The translations under genes were made by a program, and so were the position numbers. 64,000 nucleotides of DNA from Coprinellus micaceus (lineage: Eukaryota; Basidiomycota; Agaricomycetes; Agaricales; Psathyrellaceae): the NCBI GenBank assembly GCA_951394405.1, contig OX596340.1, positions 2,976,001 to 3,040,000 on the forward strand, read 5' to 3'. The notes beneath the pieces are model-generated. The model did not search any database and had not been told where the DNA came from. It saw only the letters and a program-made list of their open reading frames with translations. This document shows, one piece after another, positions 33,460 through 44,418 of the stretch (position 1 is its first letter; every line of letters starts with the position of its first letter).

Positions 33460-35200
33460 GATCCCCTCTGCTCCCGCCGCCGTCTTACCCGACGTTTCGT
33501 GCACAGGATCCCAAGATCGGACGCCCGCCCATTCGGGCGTGATACGCATCGCCGCCGCCTCCTCCCCGCCGCCTTGGATACGCGAGGATCGTCTGTATGG
33601 GGTAAGTACGTGGGTATTCGTGTTGCATGCGACGGGGATTAACGTAACGTCATGTCCAGGATAGGGACAGGGGGAACGTGTAACAGTGTATCGAGGGGGG
33701 CTGTGACGCAGGGAGGCTTAGACTGAGGGTGCACAGCGTGCATACATGCATCTTGGAGAGGCTGAGGAATGAACGAGGCGATCGACGTTAGACGCCCGTT
33801 GGGTCGTCCGGTGTATGAGGAGATGAACGGGTGGATCTTCTCTCCACAGGCAACATTCCTCTTGCATTGTTTGACCCCACGGGCTCGATCGTGGTGGGCA
33901 TCGCCACCCTGGATACGCGACGACGATCTCAGCCACGCACCGTGGTGACCCTGCAAGATCTCGAGTTTTGGAAGGAGGCGTGCGGTTGGCCTGGTGGTGA
34001 AGCGTGGTATGGAACGAAGGCACTGCGCGGCATGCACCTGGGAGTATGCACGAGGTGAATAGACGCCCAGGGAGATCGTCCGGTGTCTGAGGAGATGAAA
34101 CGGGTGGACTCTTCTACCGTCCTTTCTCTCTTGCATTCTTGCAATAACACCTGGAAACTCCAACCACCTCCAACCCCTGGACCTCACGCACTCGATCGTG
34201 GTGGGTGGCAATTTCGGATTTTCGGAGCACCGACGAGTCCTCTGCTCTTCGCGACGTTGTTCTGGTGGTTCGGCGTGTTGTTTTCGAACGAAGGCACCGT
34301 GCGGCGTGCGTCTGGGAGTATGCACGAGGGGATAGACGCCCGGGGGGATCGTTCAGTGTATGAGGAGATGAATGGGTGCGATCTTCTGCCCTCCCTCTCT
34401 TGCACAACACATTCTTGGTCCTCCGACACCGTGCGACCCCCGCCCACAGCAAACCCATTCGATCGTGCTATGCAGACCCTTGGCCACTCTGGATACGCGA
34501 CTTTGAATCTCACCTGTGCAGCAGCACTTTCGACGTGCCGTCATTCGACGATTTAGGTTTCCGTGGTACGGAATACCTAACGTCACTCTTTTACGGTTAG
34601 AGGGGCGTAACGCGTCTGTTTCGAACCTCCTCTGGAACGATGGTATGGTATGGAGGGACGACGATGAAGGGCGCTGCGCAGCGTGCATGCGTTAAGCCTT
34701 GGAGAAGGGGAAGAATGAACGAGGCGATAGAGGTTAGACGCTCATGGATATGTATGAGATGAATGGGTGGGTCTTTTCTTGCATAATGCATTCTTGGTCC
34801 TCCAGGTTAACGCCTTACAGTTGCGAGCCCTGCCCACAACAACCCGTTCGGTCGTGCTATGCAGACCCTTCTCCACCCTGGATACGCGACGATCTCGTCT
34901 GTGCAGCAGGTACTTTCGACGTGCCGTCATTCGGGGATTTAGGTGGTCTCCCGGTTTCTGTGGTACGGAATGTCTAACGTCGTTACTAACGTCACTCATT
35001 TACATCTTATCTGTTTGGGGGTTCTCTGGAACGATGGCTAACGATGGGGTTTGGCGTGGTTTAGCGTGGTACAATGGTATGGAAGGATGAGGACAATGGA
35101 GGTGCTGCGCAGCAAGCAACTACCTTGGGATTCGAAGCACGGGGAAGGGAGATACTAGACGCCCATTGGTAGGCGATTGTCCGCGCTGCGAGGAGATGAA
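33460..35200. repeat. Degenerate tandem repeat array, unit about 270-420 bp
   Basis: At least five diverged direct copies. Unit starts are marked by TAGACGCCC-like sequence at 33789, 34060, 34333, 34735 (TAGACGCTC) and 35156. Each unit carries GTATGAGGAGATGAA(C)GGGTGG, a TCTTGCATTCTTG-like block and CTGGATACGCGACGATCTC. Most also have TATGGAACGAAGGCACTGCGC with GCATGCA. Minus-strand frames through it repeat the same peptide pieces, so they are products of the repeat, not genes. Confidence 0.65.
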
Positions 35201-35681
35201 AAGCCTAAAGATGGATCTGGGGTCAGGTGCATTCGAATGTTCTTGGTAGAACGCGGTGCGGACCGTGGCTCCTGTCCGAATTTTGGTTACTGAACTCGGT
35301 CGTGCTTCAGCCAGAAACATTCGGTGCAGGACGAAAACTCGAATGTTCTTGGAGGTTCTGGGGAAAGTCGTGACGACTCGGGGACGTGGCTGACTGTGCA
35401 ACATACGTGGATCCCGTTTGCGTCTGCGGTGGAAGCTGCGAGAAGGGTGGTTGGTAAGCGGTAAGCGCCCATGTATTTATCTTTGGGACGTGCTGCGTCA
35501 GCGTTTGACGCTGCGCTGTACTGCGGTGGGGAGTGGTACGACCTAGGAGGTGAAGAACGGGCGCTTGATTTGGGTGCTATCGCCACATGCCACCATCGCC
35601 TAGCGACGCCCCTCTCGTGCCTGTCGGGCATGTGGGAGCATATGGAGGGATATTGGAGGACCCCCCATTATGCTGAGCTAT

Positions 35682-36400
35682 GTCCGATCCAAAATCGCTA
35701 ATTTCGGCCATTTTCGCACCTCCATTTCAGGCCGGTTTCCGTCCGCATTGGGATCGGGGGTACCATTTTTGGCCCATTTTCGTCCGCACCGCGGATGATA
35801 CCTCCCAGGGCGCTTATCCGTCCGCACGGGCCCAAAAATCGCGTTCAAAGCAGATTCAGGGTATTAAAATAGGTAGATACTGTACTATAGCACACAACGA
35901 CCAAGTATAAAGGCTGAAAATTCGAAATAATGGTGGAGGAAGGGAGGGGTAACGAAACGAGCTGCAACCACAGTCGCTCTAATCTCGCTTGCGGCTCACA
36001 ACCCAAATGCTATCGTCCGACCATCTCCAAAAGACGAAATTTAGGCACTGGAGGGCACTGGCCGGCACTCCAGAGTGGTCCCCTCAAAAACGGTGACGAC
36101 GGTGAGGCCCGCCCAGGTTACCTAGGCCCGTTCCTCGCCCTCAGATTTCGTCCGCATGGGATCGGACATCGCCACCGACTAGGGTTGTTTCGCCGCACAA
36201 AAGATCGGACCTGCGTGCCAAAATTTTCGTTTTCGTCCGCACAAAAATCGGACCTGGGGGGTCCAATTGGGGCCATTTTCGTCCGCACTGGGATCGGACC
36301 TACATAGGGATAATGGGGGGTCCTGATATTGGAGCTCGAAGCTTATCACCGCAACTGATATTCCGGGATATAGTCGGTCTTTTCGCATGTGCGGTCCGAC
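35682..36400. repeat. Cluster of short GTCCGCA / ATCGGAC repeats
   Basis: GTCCGCA occurs at 35741, 35782, 35820, 36150, 36235 and 36281, often inside TTTTCGTCCGCACTGGGATC. ATCGGAC follows at four sites between 36161 and 36300. An inverted partner (GTCCGATCC) is at 35684-35692. The TAAGCGCCC 9-mer is nearby at 35462-35470 and, inverted, at 35808-35816. No protein is encoded. Confidence 0.6.
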
Positions 36401-37051
36401 CCCTGTCCAGGATAACCCTGGGCCCACACCCTGCCCTCTTTGGATGAAAGGGGGCGGGAGAAGGGCGGGCATGCGGCGATGGGCGGTGTGAAGAAGGGGC
36501 GGTGGGCGGTGCTTGGCAGGGCGGAGGGTTACTGGGAAAGGAAATGGGCGGGAGATGACATGGGAAATGCCGCGAGTGTCGGTGGTGATTGCTCAGCATG
36601 CGTAATCTCGGCAGAGCGGCGGCAGAGGGAGAATGACTCGGAGGGGGCGTCCCAAAGGTCTTTCTGCCTGTCTTTGTGCATGGAAATGAGAGGGAATGAA
36701 CGTGGAAGGGTGTGCGTGGACGTAATTTACAGCACAGACACTGCCAATGGTGTTGAGAGTCAGAGGCGCAAGGGCGGCTCCGCAGGCCAAAAGCGGACAT
36801 TGAATGTGTGGGCTGTGTCGGAATTCGGATAAAGAGGGCTCCGAGTCAGAAAAAACAGAATCCTCGTTCTTTCTTCCCCACCCCCAACTGCCCCTGCGCT
36901 TGGACGGCCGACACCCGTTACAAGCCTCAATCTCTGCACTCAGCAGTTTCTGAGCAATCCGTGAGTTTCCCTTCCACCTGCTGCACGCATACGGCCTACG
37001 CAGCCCTCTGTGCCCCCGCGACCAGCGTTTGCTCTCGTCTATCTACGCGCA
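36401..37051 (+). promoter_or_regulatory. Putative promoter and 5' leader of the bZIP gene
   Basis: Contains a TGACTC core at 36634-36639, the core of the Gcn4 response element, and an upstream ATG frame of 51 codons at 36679-36834. A GTGAGT donor at 36960 could begin an intron in the leader. GCN4-type genes are classically controlled by upstream ORFs. Whether 36679 is transcribed here is unknown. Confidence 0.35.
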
Positions 37052-38689
37052 ATGCAGAACCAGTCCTACCCAGACCGAGACGCGATCGCGGCCTCTTCAA
37101 TGTCGTCGTGGCCGGAATACCACCACCAGCCTGTGAAATCAGAACTGACCCAGTCGCCTGATCTCTCCAGACAACAGAGGCTACCGACCCCAGAGGTGCC
37201 TCCGCCCACACACTTGAACAGTCCCTTCGCTACCGGCGCAATTTCTCCTCTACACACAACTCCTACGTCGTCCCATCGCCAAGATGTTCGCTCGTTTGTG
37301 AACCACGCGGCCACGTCCACCTCGGAATCTTCGTCCCTCGGTCACCCGTCCAATATCCTTGAAACACCTGTTTCGAGTTCCCCTCACCCCCCTCAACATG
37401 TCATAATCAACTCCAACCAACGTCTTCGGACACCAACCTCCAAGGTCTTTGTATCCTCTTCGGATCTAGCAGCACACTATGGCATCCCCACTATCCTGCC
37501 CCCACCACCAGTTACAACAACATCCAAGCATCGCACAGCAGCACCACCAGCAGCCCCCAAGCCGCAACAGCAACAGAACCAAGTTTTCGATTTCAACGCC
37601 CTGAAGAACCAGTACCTAAACATGCTCGCAACCCCCGCCGCCAACGACACCGTGCCGTCCACGGATCGACAGATGGTTGCACCCCAGGCCTCGGGGCCCT
37701 CAACGGGCGCCCAGGCGAACGAACACCACCAGAACTTGGAGGAACTCATCAACTATCTGGGTATGTTCCCTGCGCAGCTTGCCTCCATTCTACTCTTGAC
37801 TCATCCCGGCACCGACACAGCCTCTCCCGAGTTTAAAGACAACCCGAACTTTGGAGACCAGTTCGACATGAACCAGTTCCTCACGTCCCCCCTCCCCGAC
37901 CTCCTCCACGACTTTGACACGTCGCCCGAGGAGACGCCGTACGCCGACTTCCTGACGACGCCGGTCATCCCGAATAACGACCACGAGATCTTCCCCGCCG
38001 GCGAGTATGACATGAGCATGCCCATCTTCTCCGACATGGACGCGGTGTACGCGCCCGCACACCGGGCACCCGCTCCCGTCAAGCCCGCCGAGCAGCAGCA
38101 CGTTGTCCCGCATCTCAATATGGACGACCTCCTCATGATCTCCCCCGGCACGCCCATGCTCGACACGCCCGCCATGGACCCCGTCTCGCTACACAACACC
38201 CCTTTCCTCCCCATGTCCTCCGACTTCTCCCCCGCCCCCAAGTCCACCGCGCTCCCCGGCGGCCCGCGTCGGCGTAGCTCGGCCACGGGCACCCGTAAGG
38301 GCATCACCCCCGAGTCCCTCGTGCCCCTCGACGCCCCGACCCAGTCGCGCAAGTACGTTCTCCCCTCTGCGACCTCGCGCAAGGAGGTCCCCGCCGTCTT
38401 CGCGCGGAAGCGCGGGCGGTCGGTGGCCTTTGAGGACGAGGAGGACGAACTTGACGGGGAGAAGGCCCCTGGCCCTAACGCGACGGAGAAGGAGCAGATT
38501 GAGTGGAAGCGCAGGCAGAATACGCTTGCGGCGAGGAAAAGTCGGAAGCGCAAGTTGGAGCATCAGCAGAGGCTGGAGGAGAGGGTGGAGGGGCTTGTGA
38601 GGGAGAGGGAGGTGTGGAGGACGAGGGCGTTGACGGTTAGGGAGTTGCTTGTGAGTCATGGGATTCCGTTTAATGAGTTTCAGGATTAA
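37052..38689 (+). CDS. GCN4: Gcn4/CPC1-type bZIP transcription factor, 545 aa
   Basis: Predicted nuclear activator of amino-acid biosynthesis and general control. The C-terminal bZIP reads WKRRQNTLAARKSRKRKLE, with the invariant N-x7-R (N-T-L-A-A-R-K-S-R, compare the Gcn4 class N-T-E-A-A-R-R-S-R). A leucine-zipper-like coil follows (RLEERVEGLVREREVW). The N-terminal part is Pro/Ser/Gln-rich with polyQ. The centre is acidic and hydrophobic like an activation domain (PDLLHDFDTSPEETPYADFL, LNMDDLLMISPGTPMLDTP). KRGRSVAFEDEEDE precedes the basic region. The gene appears intronless. The start was set at the ATG at 37052, since the frame upstream has no ATG. A leader intron ending near 37056 could move it to the next ATG (37100). 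Assignment as Gcn4 rests on the basic region only. Confidence 0.75.
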   Translation: MQNQSYPDRDAIAASSMSSWPEYHHQPVKSELTQSPDLSRQQRLPTPEVPPPTHLNSPFATGAISPLHTTPTSSHRQDVRSFVNHAATSTSESSSLGHPSNILETPVSSSPHPPQHVIINSNQRLRTPTSKVFVSSSDLAAHYGIPTILPPPPVTTTSKHRTAAPPAAPKPQQQQNQVFDFNALKNQYLNMLATPAANDTVPSTDRQMVAPQASGPSTGAQANEHHQNLEELINYLGMFPAQLASILLLTHPGTDTASPEFKDNPNFGDQFDMNQFLTSPLPDLLHDFDTSPEETPYADFLTTPVIPNNDHEIFPAGEYDMSMPIFSDMDAVYAPAHRAPAPVKPAEQQHVVPHLNMDDLLMISPGTPMLDTPAMDPVSLHNTPFLPMSSDFSPAPKSTALPGGPRRRSSATGTRKGITPESLVPLDAPTQSRKYVLPSATSRKEVPAVFARKRGRSVAFEDEEDELDGEKAPGPNATEKEQIEWKRRQNTLAARKSRKRKLEHQQRLEERVEGLVREREVWRTRALTVRELLVSHGIPFNEFQD

Positions 38690-39600
38690 AAGCCTCGAGT
38701 TGGGGGAGGCGGATACCGAACGTCTTTTTTTATTGTTTACCTATGTGACTGTTTCGTTTCACTTTATGTTTCTTTTCTATGTGTTTCTTGGACTATTGGG
38801 CGGCGGTTTACAGTGCTTCGTCGCCCCCCCTCTCGCTACTACGATGCGTTCTTGTTACTGTATCATAATATCATCACTCATCCGTCCGTCCGTCGTCGTT
38901 GTCCTCACTACTCCCCCTCCCCGTTCGCGCATCGTTCCCCGTTCAATTTTGTGTTATCTTTATGACTTCTCTAAAAGTTACCTACCTGTCTGTGTTTCGT
39001 TCTCATCGTTCTCCTTCACCTTCCTCCGAGTCGTACATATCCTCACTACGTATCGTATCATTCTCCCAATGTTCCCATCCATCCCCATACAAGAACCTAC
39101 GTACTGTACGAAAAAAAACCTTTTGTAGTCGTCGAATCGGTATGTTGCCCTTTGTGGGATGCGAAACTTTGCGTTGTGTGGGTGAGTGAACTGAGTGCCA
39201 TGAGTCGAAAGAAGTGAGTGCGGAGGAAGGGAGGGGTGCCGTCGAGGAAGGGAGGATGAGTGGGGTGTTCGGTGCCGGGAAGGGGACCGCGAGGAGGGGG
39301 TCGCGGGTGACTCGGAATATATTGTAACATTTTGAGGTACGTAGAGGTTATCTAAAGAGTCGGTTCGAGTAGGTGAGGGCGTAGAAGGGGTCTTGGGGAT
39401 GCGTGAGTTCGTTTGGCGCTGGGAGGTGATCGAGTGATCCGCCGACTTTTGGTCTTGACCACTATCATCATCGTCATTGGGATCCTCGTCCTCGAAGTTC
39501 TTGAGTCTCGACCTCTACCATCATGCCCGTTCGTCCAGGACATCCAACGCGGTTCGGGCCTCCCGACGTCGGGCTTGGTGAAGGAATTCGTGATTGAGGA
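38690..39600. other. 3' flank of bZIP gene, no gene recognised
   Basis: T/C-rich sequence follows the bZIP stop codon and probably includes its 3' UTR. No open frame of convincing quality. Confidence 0.4.
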
Positions 39601-41260
39601 ACCGCTATACATCGTGAAGGAAAGAAGGGCCGGCTCGAGAACGGAGAGCCAAATGCCTCGAATGTGCCCTGGTTGGCCTTGGTCGACCCCTAGGCGGTGT
39701 GGGACCTGAGAACTTGGGAGAGGGCGACTTGTGAATGTATCGAGGAGGTACGAGGGTGCGACTTGTACATGAAGGCAGACGATGACGCTCTCGAGGGGGA
39801 GGAGGAGATAGGGGGTGAGTGTATGTGGCGTGAGGGAGGAGGAGAGGGGAGGAGGATCATCAAGGTTGATGAGGGGTTGAGGGTTCCCGTCTGCACCGGT
39901 GCACTCTCAACGTCCCTGGACGAAGGGGAAATCGATACACGCCTTCAGCGAGGCCGTGAAGATCATCTTCCTCTCCTCCTCAACGACAAACGGATCCCCC
40001 TTCCACGCCGGCTCGACGTTATCTGCCTCGACGAGGAATATCACCAACGAGCTGCTCGAATATCTCCCCCGCTCATCTCCTACATCCCTCGCCGTTCTCC
40101 TCTTCACCGAGGTGGGGAAGGAGACCTTCAAGTTCGCGAATTTGGCGCCGTTACCTTCACCCACCGTACTCCCGAAGTGTGCCCAGGATGCTCGTTTACC
40201 CTCGAGTCGTTCACCGGTATGGGCAACGCACCCCAGGTGCAATTCGACTACCTCTGATTTGCCTTGGTCGACTACTCGGCGGGGTGGAACCGTGGAAGAT
40301 GACGACTCGTGAACGTGTCAAGGCAGGTATATGCCTACAACTTACACGTGGGGGTACCCGGTGGGTATCTCGAGGAGGGGGATGAGTGAGGTGGCTGAGT
40401 GTATGCGGCGTGAGGGAGAGCGGCGCGGCTTGAGGGAAGGCGGTAGGGGTTGGACAAGATGACGAGGGGACGAGGAGAGGGTGGATGGATTTGACGGACG
40501 AGGGCTTGAGGTTTCCGTCTGCACCGATGGACTCTCAATGTTCCTGGACGGAGGCAACCCGATACCGCCGTTGACGAGCCCGCGGAGATCGTCCTCCCCT
40601 CCTCGACGAGAAGGGCTCTCTCTTCCACGCCGGCTCAACGTGATCTGCCTCGCCTGTCGAGGGATGGTATCCATGTCATGTCATGAAAGAATCCTGGGTC
40701 AAGACTTGAGTACGGTACCGACTTACGAGCCCAAAGGCCGTGTGTTTGAGACGTCGCTTGACTATCTCCCCCCAAGGCTCATCCCCTCCTCCTCCTCCTC
40801 CACCGCCACCCTCATCCCCCAGCCGCTTAGGCAGAAATTTAACTCTTCAAGTCCACGACGCCGACGCCGTTACCTTCACCCGCCGCACTCCCGACTCGGA
40901 AGTCCGCTCTGGATGCTCGTTTACCGATGAGCCGTTCGGCGATACCGGTAGCGCGCCCTCCCTCCCTGTCGGGCCGTCGTCTCGAACTCCGAAGGTGGGC
41001 TTCGTCGTGGTCAAACTCCCCGTCAGCGCCCACCCTGTGACGGCCTCGACGACTTCTAGAAGTCCGAGGAGGAGGAGGATGAGAAGCTACCGACGACGAC
41101 GACGCCTTTCCCAACCAGCGGCACAAGGAACGTGGCGACTCCCAGTCGAGCTTCACCCCCGACGGCCGGTATGTACCCCTTCGAATGATTCGGGAGGCGT
41201 AGATGACTGAGGGCGTTGTAGAGCAGACTCCTTCGTCCAGCACCGAAAGAGTTGAGCGCA
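39600..41260. repeat. Degenerate duplicated segment, two to three copies
   Basis: Blocks recur in direct order. TTCCACGCCGGCTC occurs at about 40001 and 40633. GTTACCTTCACCC and GGATGCTCGTTTACC occur at about 40150/40187 and 40869/40911. CTTGGTCGAC occurs at about 39677 and 40264. Minus-strand frames through both copies give the same peptide pieces (VEPAWKGDPF and VEPAWKREPF), so a coding ancestor is possible. Frames are now broken and no family was recognised. Confidence 0.5.
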
Positions 41261-42986
41261 ACTAGATTCCTCGACGGATCACGAGGATGCTGGGGAGGGT
41301 TGACGTCCTTGCCGTGAGCGTTGGAGGTCGGTGTTATGAAGGGTGCTGTCGGATGCTGGTATAGGCGGAAGACCAGAAGAACCTTATTTGCTGAGGGAGA
41401 TGCGGCTAGGACGGTGCGTTCGTATATTTTGACGTCTGGAAGGGACGAAGGCGGCTGACGTTGCGTTCTGCAGAGTATTCTGGGTTGGTGTCGAGGGGGA
41501 TAGGCCGGTTCCTTCACCTCAACGGGGCCACGAGGATCCTTGGGGGATCGGTATCTTCGCCCTCCATTCGGCCCCTATCGAGTCGGGAGGATACTTTGGT
41601 CCTCGCCACGTTATCGCTACCCACAAACGAAGGCCACTTCATCTGGCTGTCTGAGCGACGCCAGAAGGACGGGGTAAGGTGATCGTATGGATCGCCAAAC
41701 TCCCTTGAAGCACGGAACCCTTGATAAGGATGCAACCCCGGCTCATTGGGGAGCCTTCAGCACGATATATGCACATGTATGGCGTCCAACCGAGCATACT
41801 GTGCGGTTGAGGGGACTAGAACTATGTCTCTCGGCGAGGGTGGTCATCTCGGCCACGTTCCAAGTACGCCTTCCCGTTTGTCTAGCTCAGAATTTCGTCG
41901 GTTAATTTCATTGCAATAGCTGTGTTCTGTTTACTCCTCCGCTCAACATGCAAGTAGGGAAGGAACCATAGAGGGACACCTTGAGTTTACACCGTTCGGA
42001 GTGGCCTGTCATGCTGTGTACCGCAGCACCTTGACATATCGGTGTTTTCGACACTGGCGACGACTGCCTGACGATCAGGAGTGTCCATCATATACCCTCC
42101 CCAAGCCCGAGACGCAAGACAACGGCAGAATAACAGTTCCTTGGATTCTAGGAGGTATGTTATTTGGCGGGTCTGTCGGTGAACTCTGGCTAATAGCGAG
42201 CAATAGTTGTAGGTGAACCATGGTGTTCAACATACCCATCCTCGAGAATACAGCACCTTTTCAATTCAATCCAAGTCCCGACACCCCAGATTTCCGACAT
42301 GTGACTTCAAAGTTTAGTCTAGCTCTACGCCACTGTCTATATGCAGCAAGATTCTTACCGCTCGGTCGCGTTGAATGAATGGTGGGCTTCAGGGATGCTG
42401 CCAAACCTGGGTAAAACAAGCCTGGTGCAAGGCGCGCAGTGCGCAGCACATCGCCCAGTGAAACGCTGTCTCGTCGTCTTTCAGTAAGACTGCTGTGATG
42501 CACCTAGGCCACTGCAAGCAGGCCACCGCAAGTGAAGCAGTCAGGGCGCCTGGCTCCCTTGCACGGACCTCACGGATTCGATGGTCGGTGCGCTGTAAAA
42601 ACCTGGCGGGATGAATGTTTCTATGAAGGTACGTACCGTTTTTCCTTGCGCAATCCGAGACTGAACGTCGAGCTGACCCTCAATTCGCCCTCAGATGCGA
42701 TGCACTTCATGATCACAATCCGTAGTTCTCAACAGCTTAGATATCCCAAAAGGTGAATTGCGAAAGTGGCGGCAGGTGGGGGCTCATTGAGTTGCCATTA
42801 TGAAAGAGGAATGCGCAGCCGATGACGCCGGGTTAGGCGAGACGGATAACCGGCAAGCTGTAAACTCCCCGCGGCTCACCACGATATTTAAACGTTCAGC
42901 GCTCCACCATTATCAAGGCACCAACCCAGGTTTTCTTTTTCTCTCCTCTTCCTCGATCCCCCCAGTTCGCCGCCCAGTCTCGAGCA
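41261..42986. other. Gene-poor region upstream of RTA1-like A
   Basis: No convincing gene. The last ~100 bp contain an A/T-rich ATATTTAAACG sequence at about 42,884, a plausible core promoter for the next gene. Confidence 0.35.
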
Positions 42987-44418
42987 ATGTCGACCGTCGC
43001 AGGCACCCCTTGTACGTTCGCATTTCCTCAGTTCCTCCCTCGCTCATTCTTCCGTTCTAACCGCTCCTTGTTGAATAGTTGAAGGCATCGACCCTGCTGA
43101 ATGGAGTCCGTACAACTATATCCCATCCCAGTCGGCTGGTATTGCGATGATCGCCGTTTTCGGGCTCTCGACGCGTGAGTGCGGCTCGTTGGACCCCGAC
43201 GCGTTTCGTTGACCCAGGCGCGGATATTAGTGTTGCATTTCGGCGTCGCGTTGTGGCATAGGATGTGGTGGATCCTCCCGACCATCGTCCTCTGTGGAGC
43301 CCTTGAAGTTGCGGGCTGGGGAGGGCGGTTGTGGTCGTATTACCAGCCGTGGAATGGGTCGCCGTTTGAGTTGCAGTAAGTGTCCAGCTGTCCCTCATAT
43401 TTCATTTCGGACGCTGACTGAGGTTGGCTAGGATCTGTACCACTATCATCGCTCCGACTCCCTTGCTTGCTGCTGTCTTTGTCATTTTCGGAGAGGTTAT
43501 CAGGAGGCTCGGTTCTGGTTACAGCAGGCTGTCGGCGAAGTACTGTATGTCAACTCTCGCTCCCCTTTGGCCGTTCCAACCAGGCTAACTCTTGTTTAAA
43601 GATACTATCATCTTCTGCACATGTGTATGCCTTCCTCCTTTGCACTCGCACGATACGGCTTACTCACTTTGTTGGCCTACAGGACGTGATCGCCCTCATC
43701 GTTCAAGGAGTTGGAGGTGGTTTGGCTGCCACTGCCGCAGATAGCGGCCGGGACCCCACCACGGTACGTTCTATCGCTATCGTCACGGCTGCAAGGACAA
43801 CGCTCACTCTGTATCCACCGCTTTAGGGCAGCCAAATCATGCTGGGCGGTATCGCCTTCCAGTTGGGTGTGTTTGATACCTGATCTTCTTCGCCCAACTC
43901 CGATCTGACCACAGTCACACTCCAGCTGTTATCACCATCTTCGCGTTCTGCGCCTCCGAGTATCTAGTTAGGTACACTTTCGATGCTCCTGTGCGCAGTA
44001 TCAAGTATGAATCAGGGGCGGAGACGGAGCGCGGAGAGTTCACCAAGAAGCTCAAGGCTATGGTGTTTGCCATTGGTTTCGTCACGGTCGTTCTCTTCAT
44101 CCGGTCAGTATATGCACCAATTTCGTTATACGCTACAGTTCCTGACCCCCTGACCTCTCTCAAAGGGCGATCTACCGTACTATTGAGTTGACGGACGGAT
44201 GGAATGGTGTCATTATCAGCACGGAGAGATACTTCAGTGAGTTTTCACCGCACTCACTCATCGTCGCTTCTCTCTGACCGCAGTACCTCTACACGATAGT
44301 TGTTCTGGACGCTGTGATGATCGTCCTAGGCATGTACGCGCTCAACATCATCCACCCGTGGTGCTTCCTTTTCAAAGATGCCGGGATGCAGAGGTCGACC
44401 TCATCCGAGTCCGACTAG
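42987..44418 (+). CDS. RTA1-like membrane protein A, 296 aa
   Basis: Seven-helix protein of the fungal RTA1 / lipid-translocating exporter family, linked in yeast to resistance to 7-aminocholesterol and to sphingoid-base handling. Exons: 42987-43011, 43079-43174, 43231-43375, 43432-43544, 43602-43624, 43683-43763, 43827-43866, 43926-44103, 44166-44236 and 44300-44418. Family landmarks are YNYIPSQSAGIAMIAVFGLS at the first helix, MWWILPTIVLCGALEVAGWG and TTIIAPTPLLAAVFVIFGEV. Then come FCTCDVIALIVQGVGGG, MLGGIAFQLAVITIFAFC, LFIRAIYRTIELTDGW and the last helix IVLDAVMIVLGMYALNIIHP. The short C-tail is Ser-rich. All phases agree, and internal exon lengths equal those of RTA1-like B. Confidence 0.88.

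Noticed and set aside
33639..34688. Minus-strand frames of 228 and 111 codons
   Set aside because: Their peptides repeat with the tandem array unit, so they are by-products of the repeat.
35682..36400. CRISPR-like array
   Set aside because: Repeat words are short and irregularly spaced, and spacers vary from tens to hundreds of bases. The context is eukaryotic.
39697..41261. Frames of 186, 149, 156 and 140 codons on both strands
   Set aside because: They run through the degenerate duplicated segment, give Arg/Ser/Pro-rich low-complexity peptides and overlap on opposite strands.
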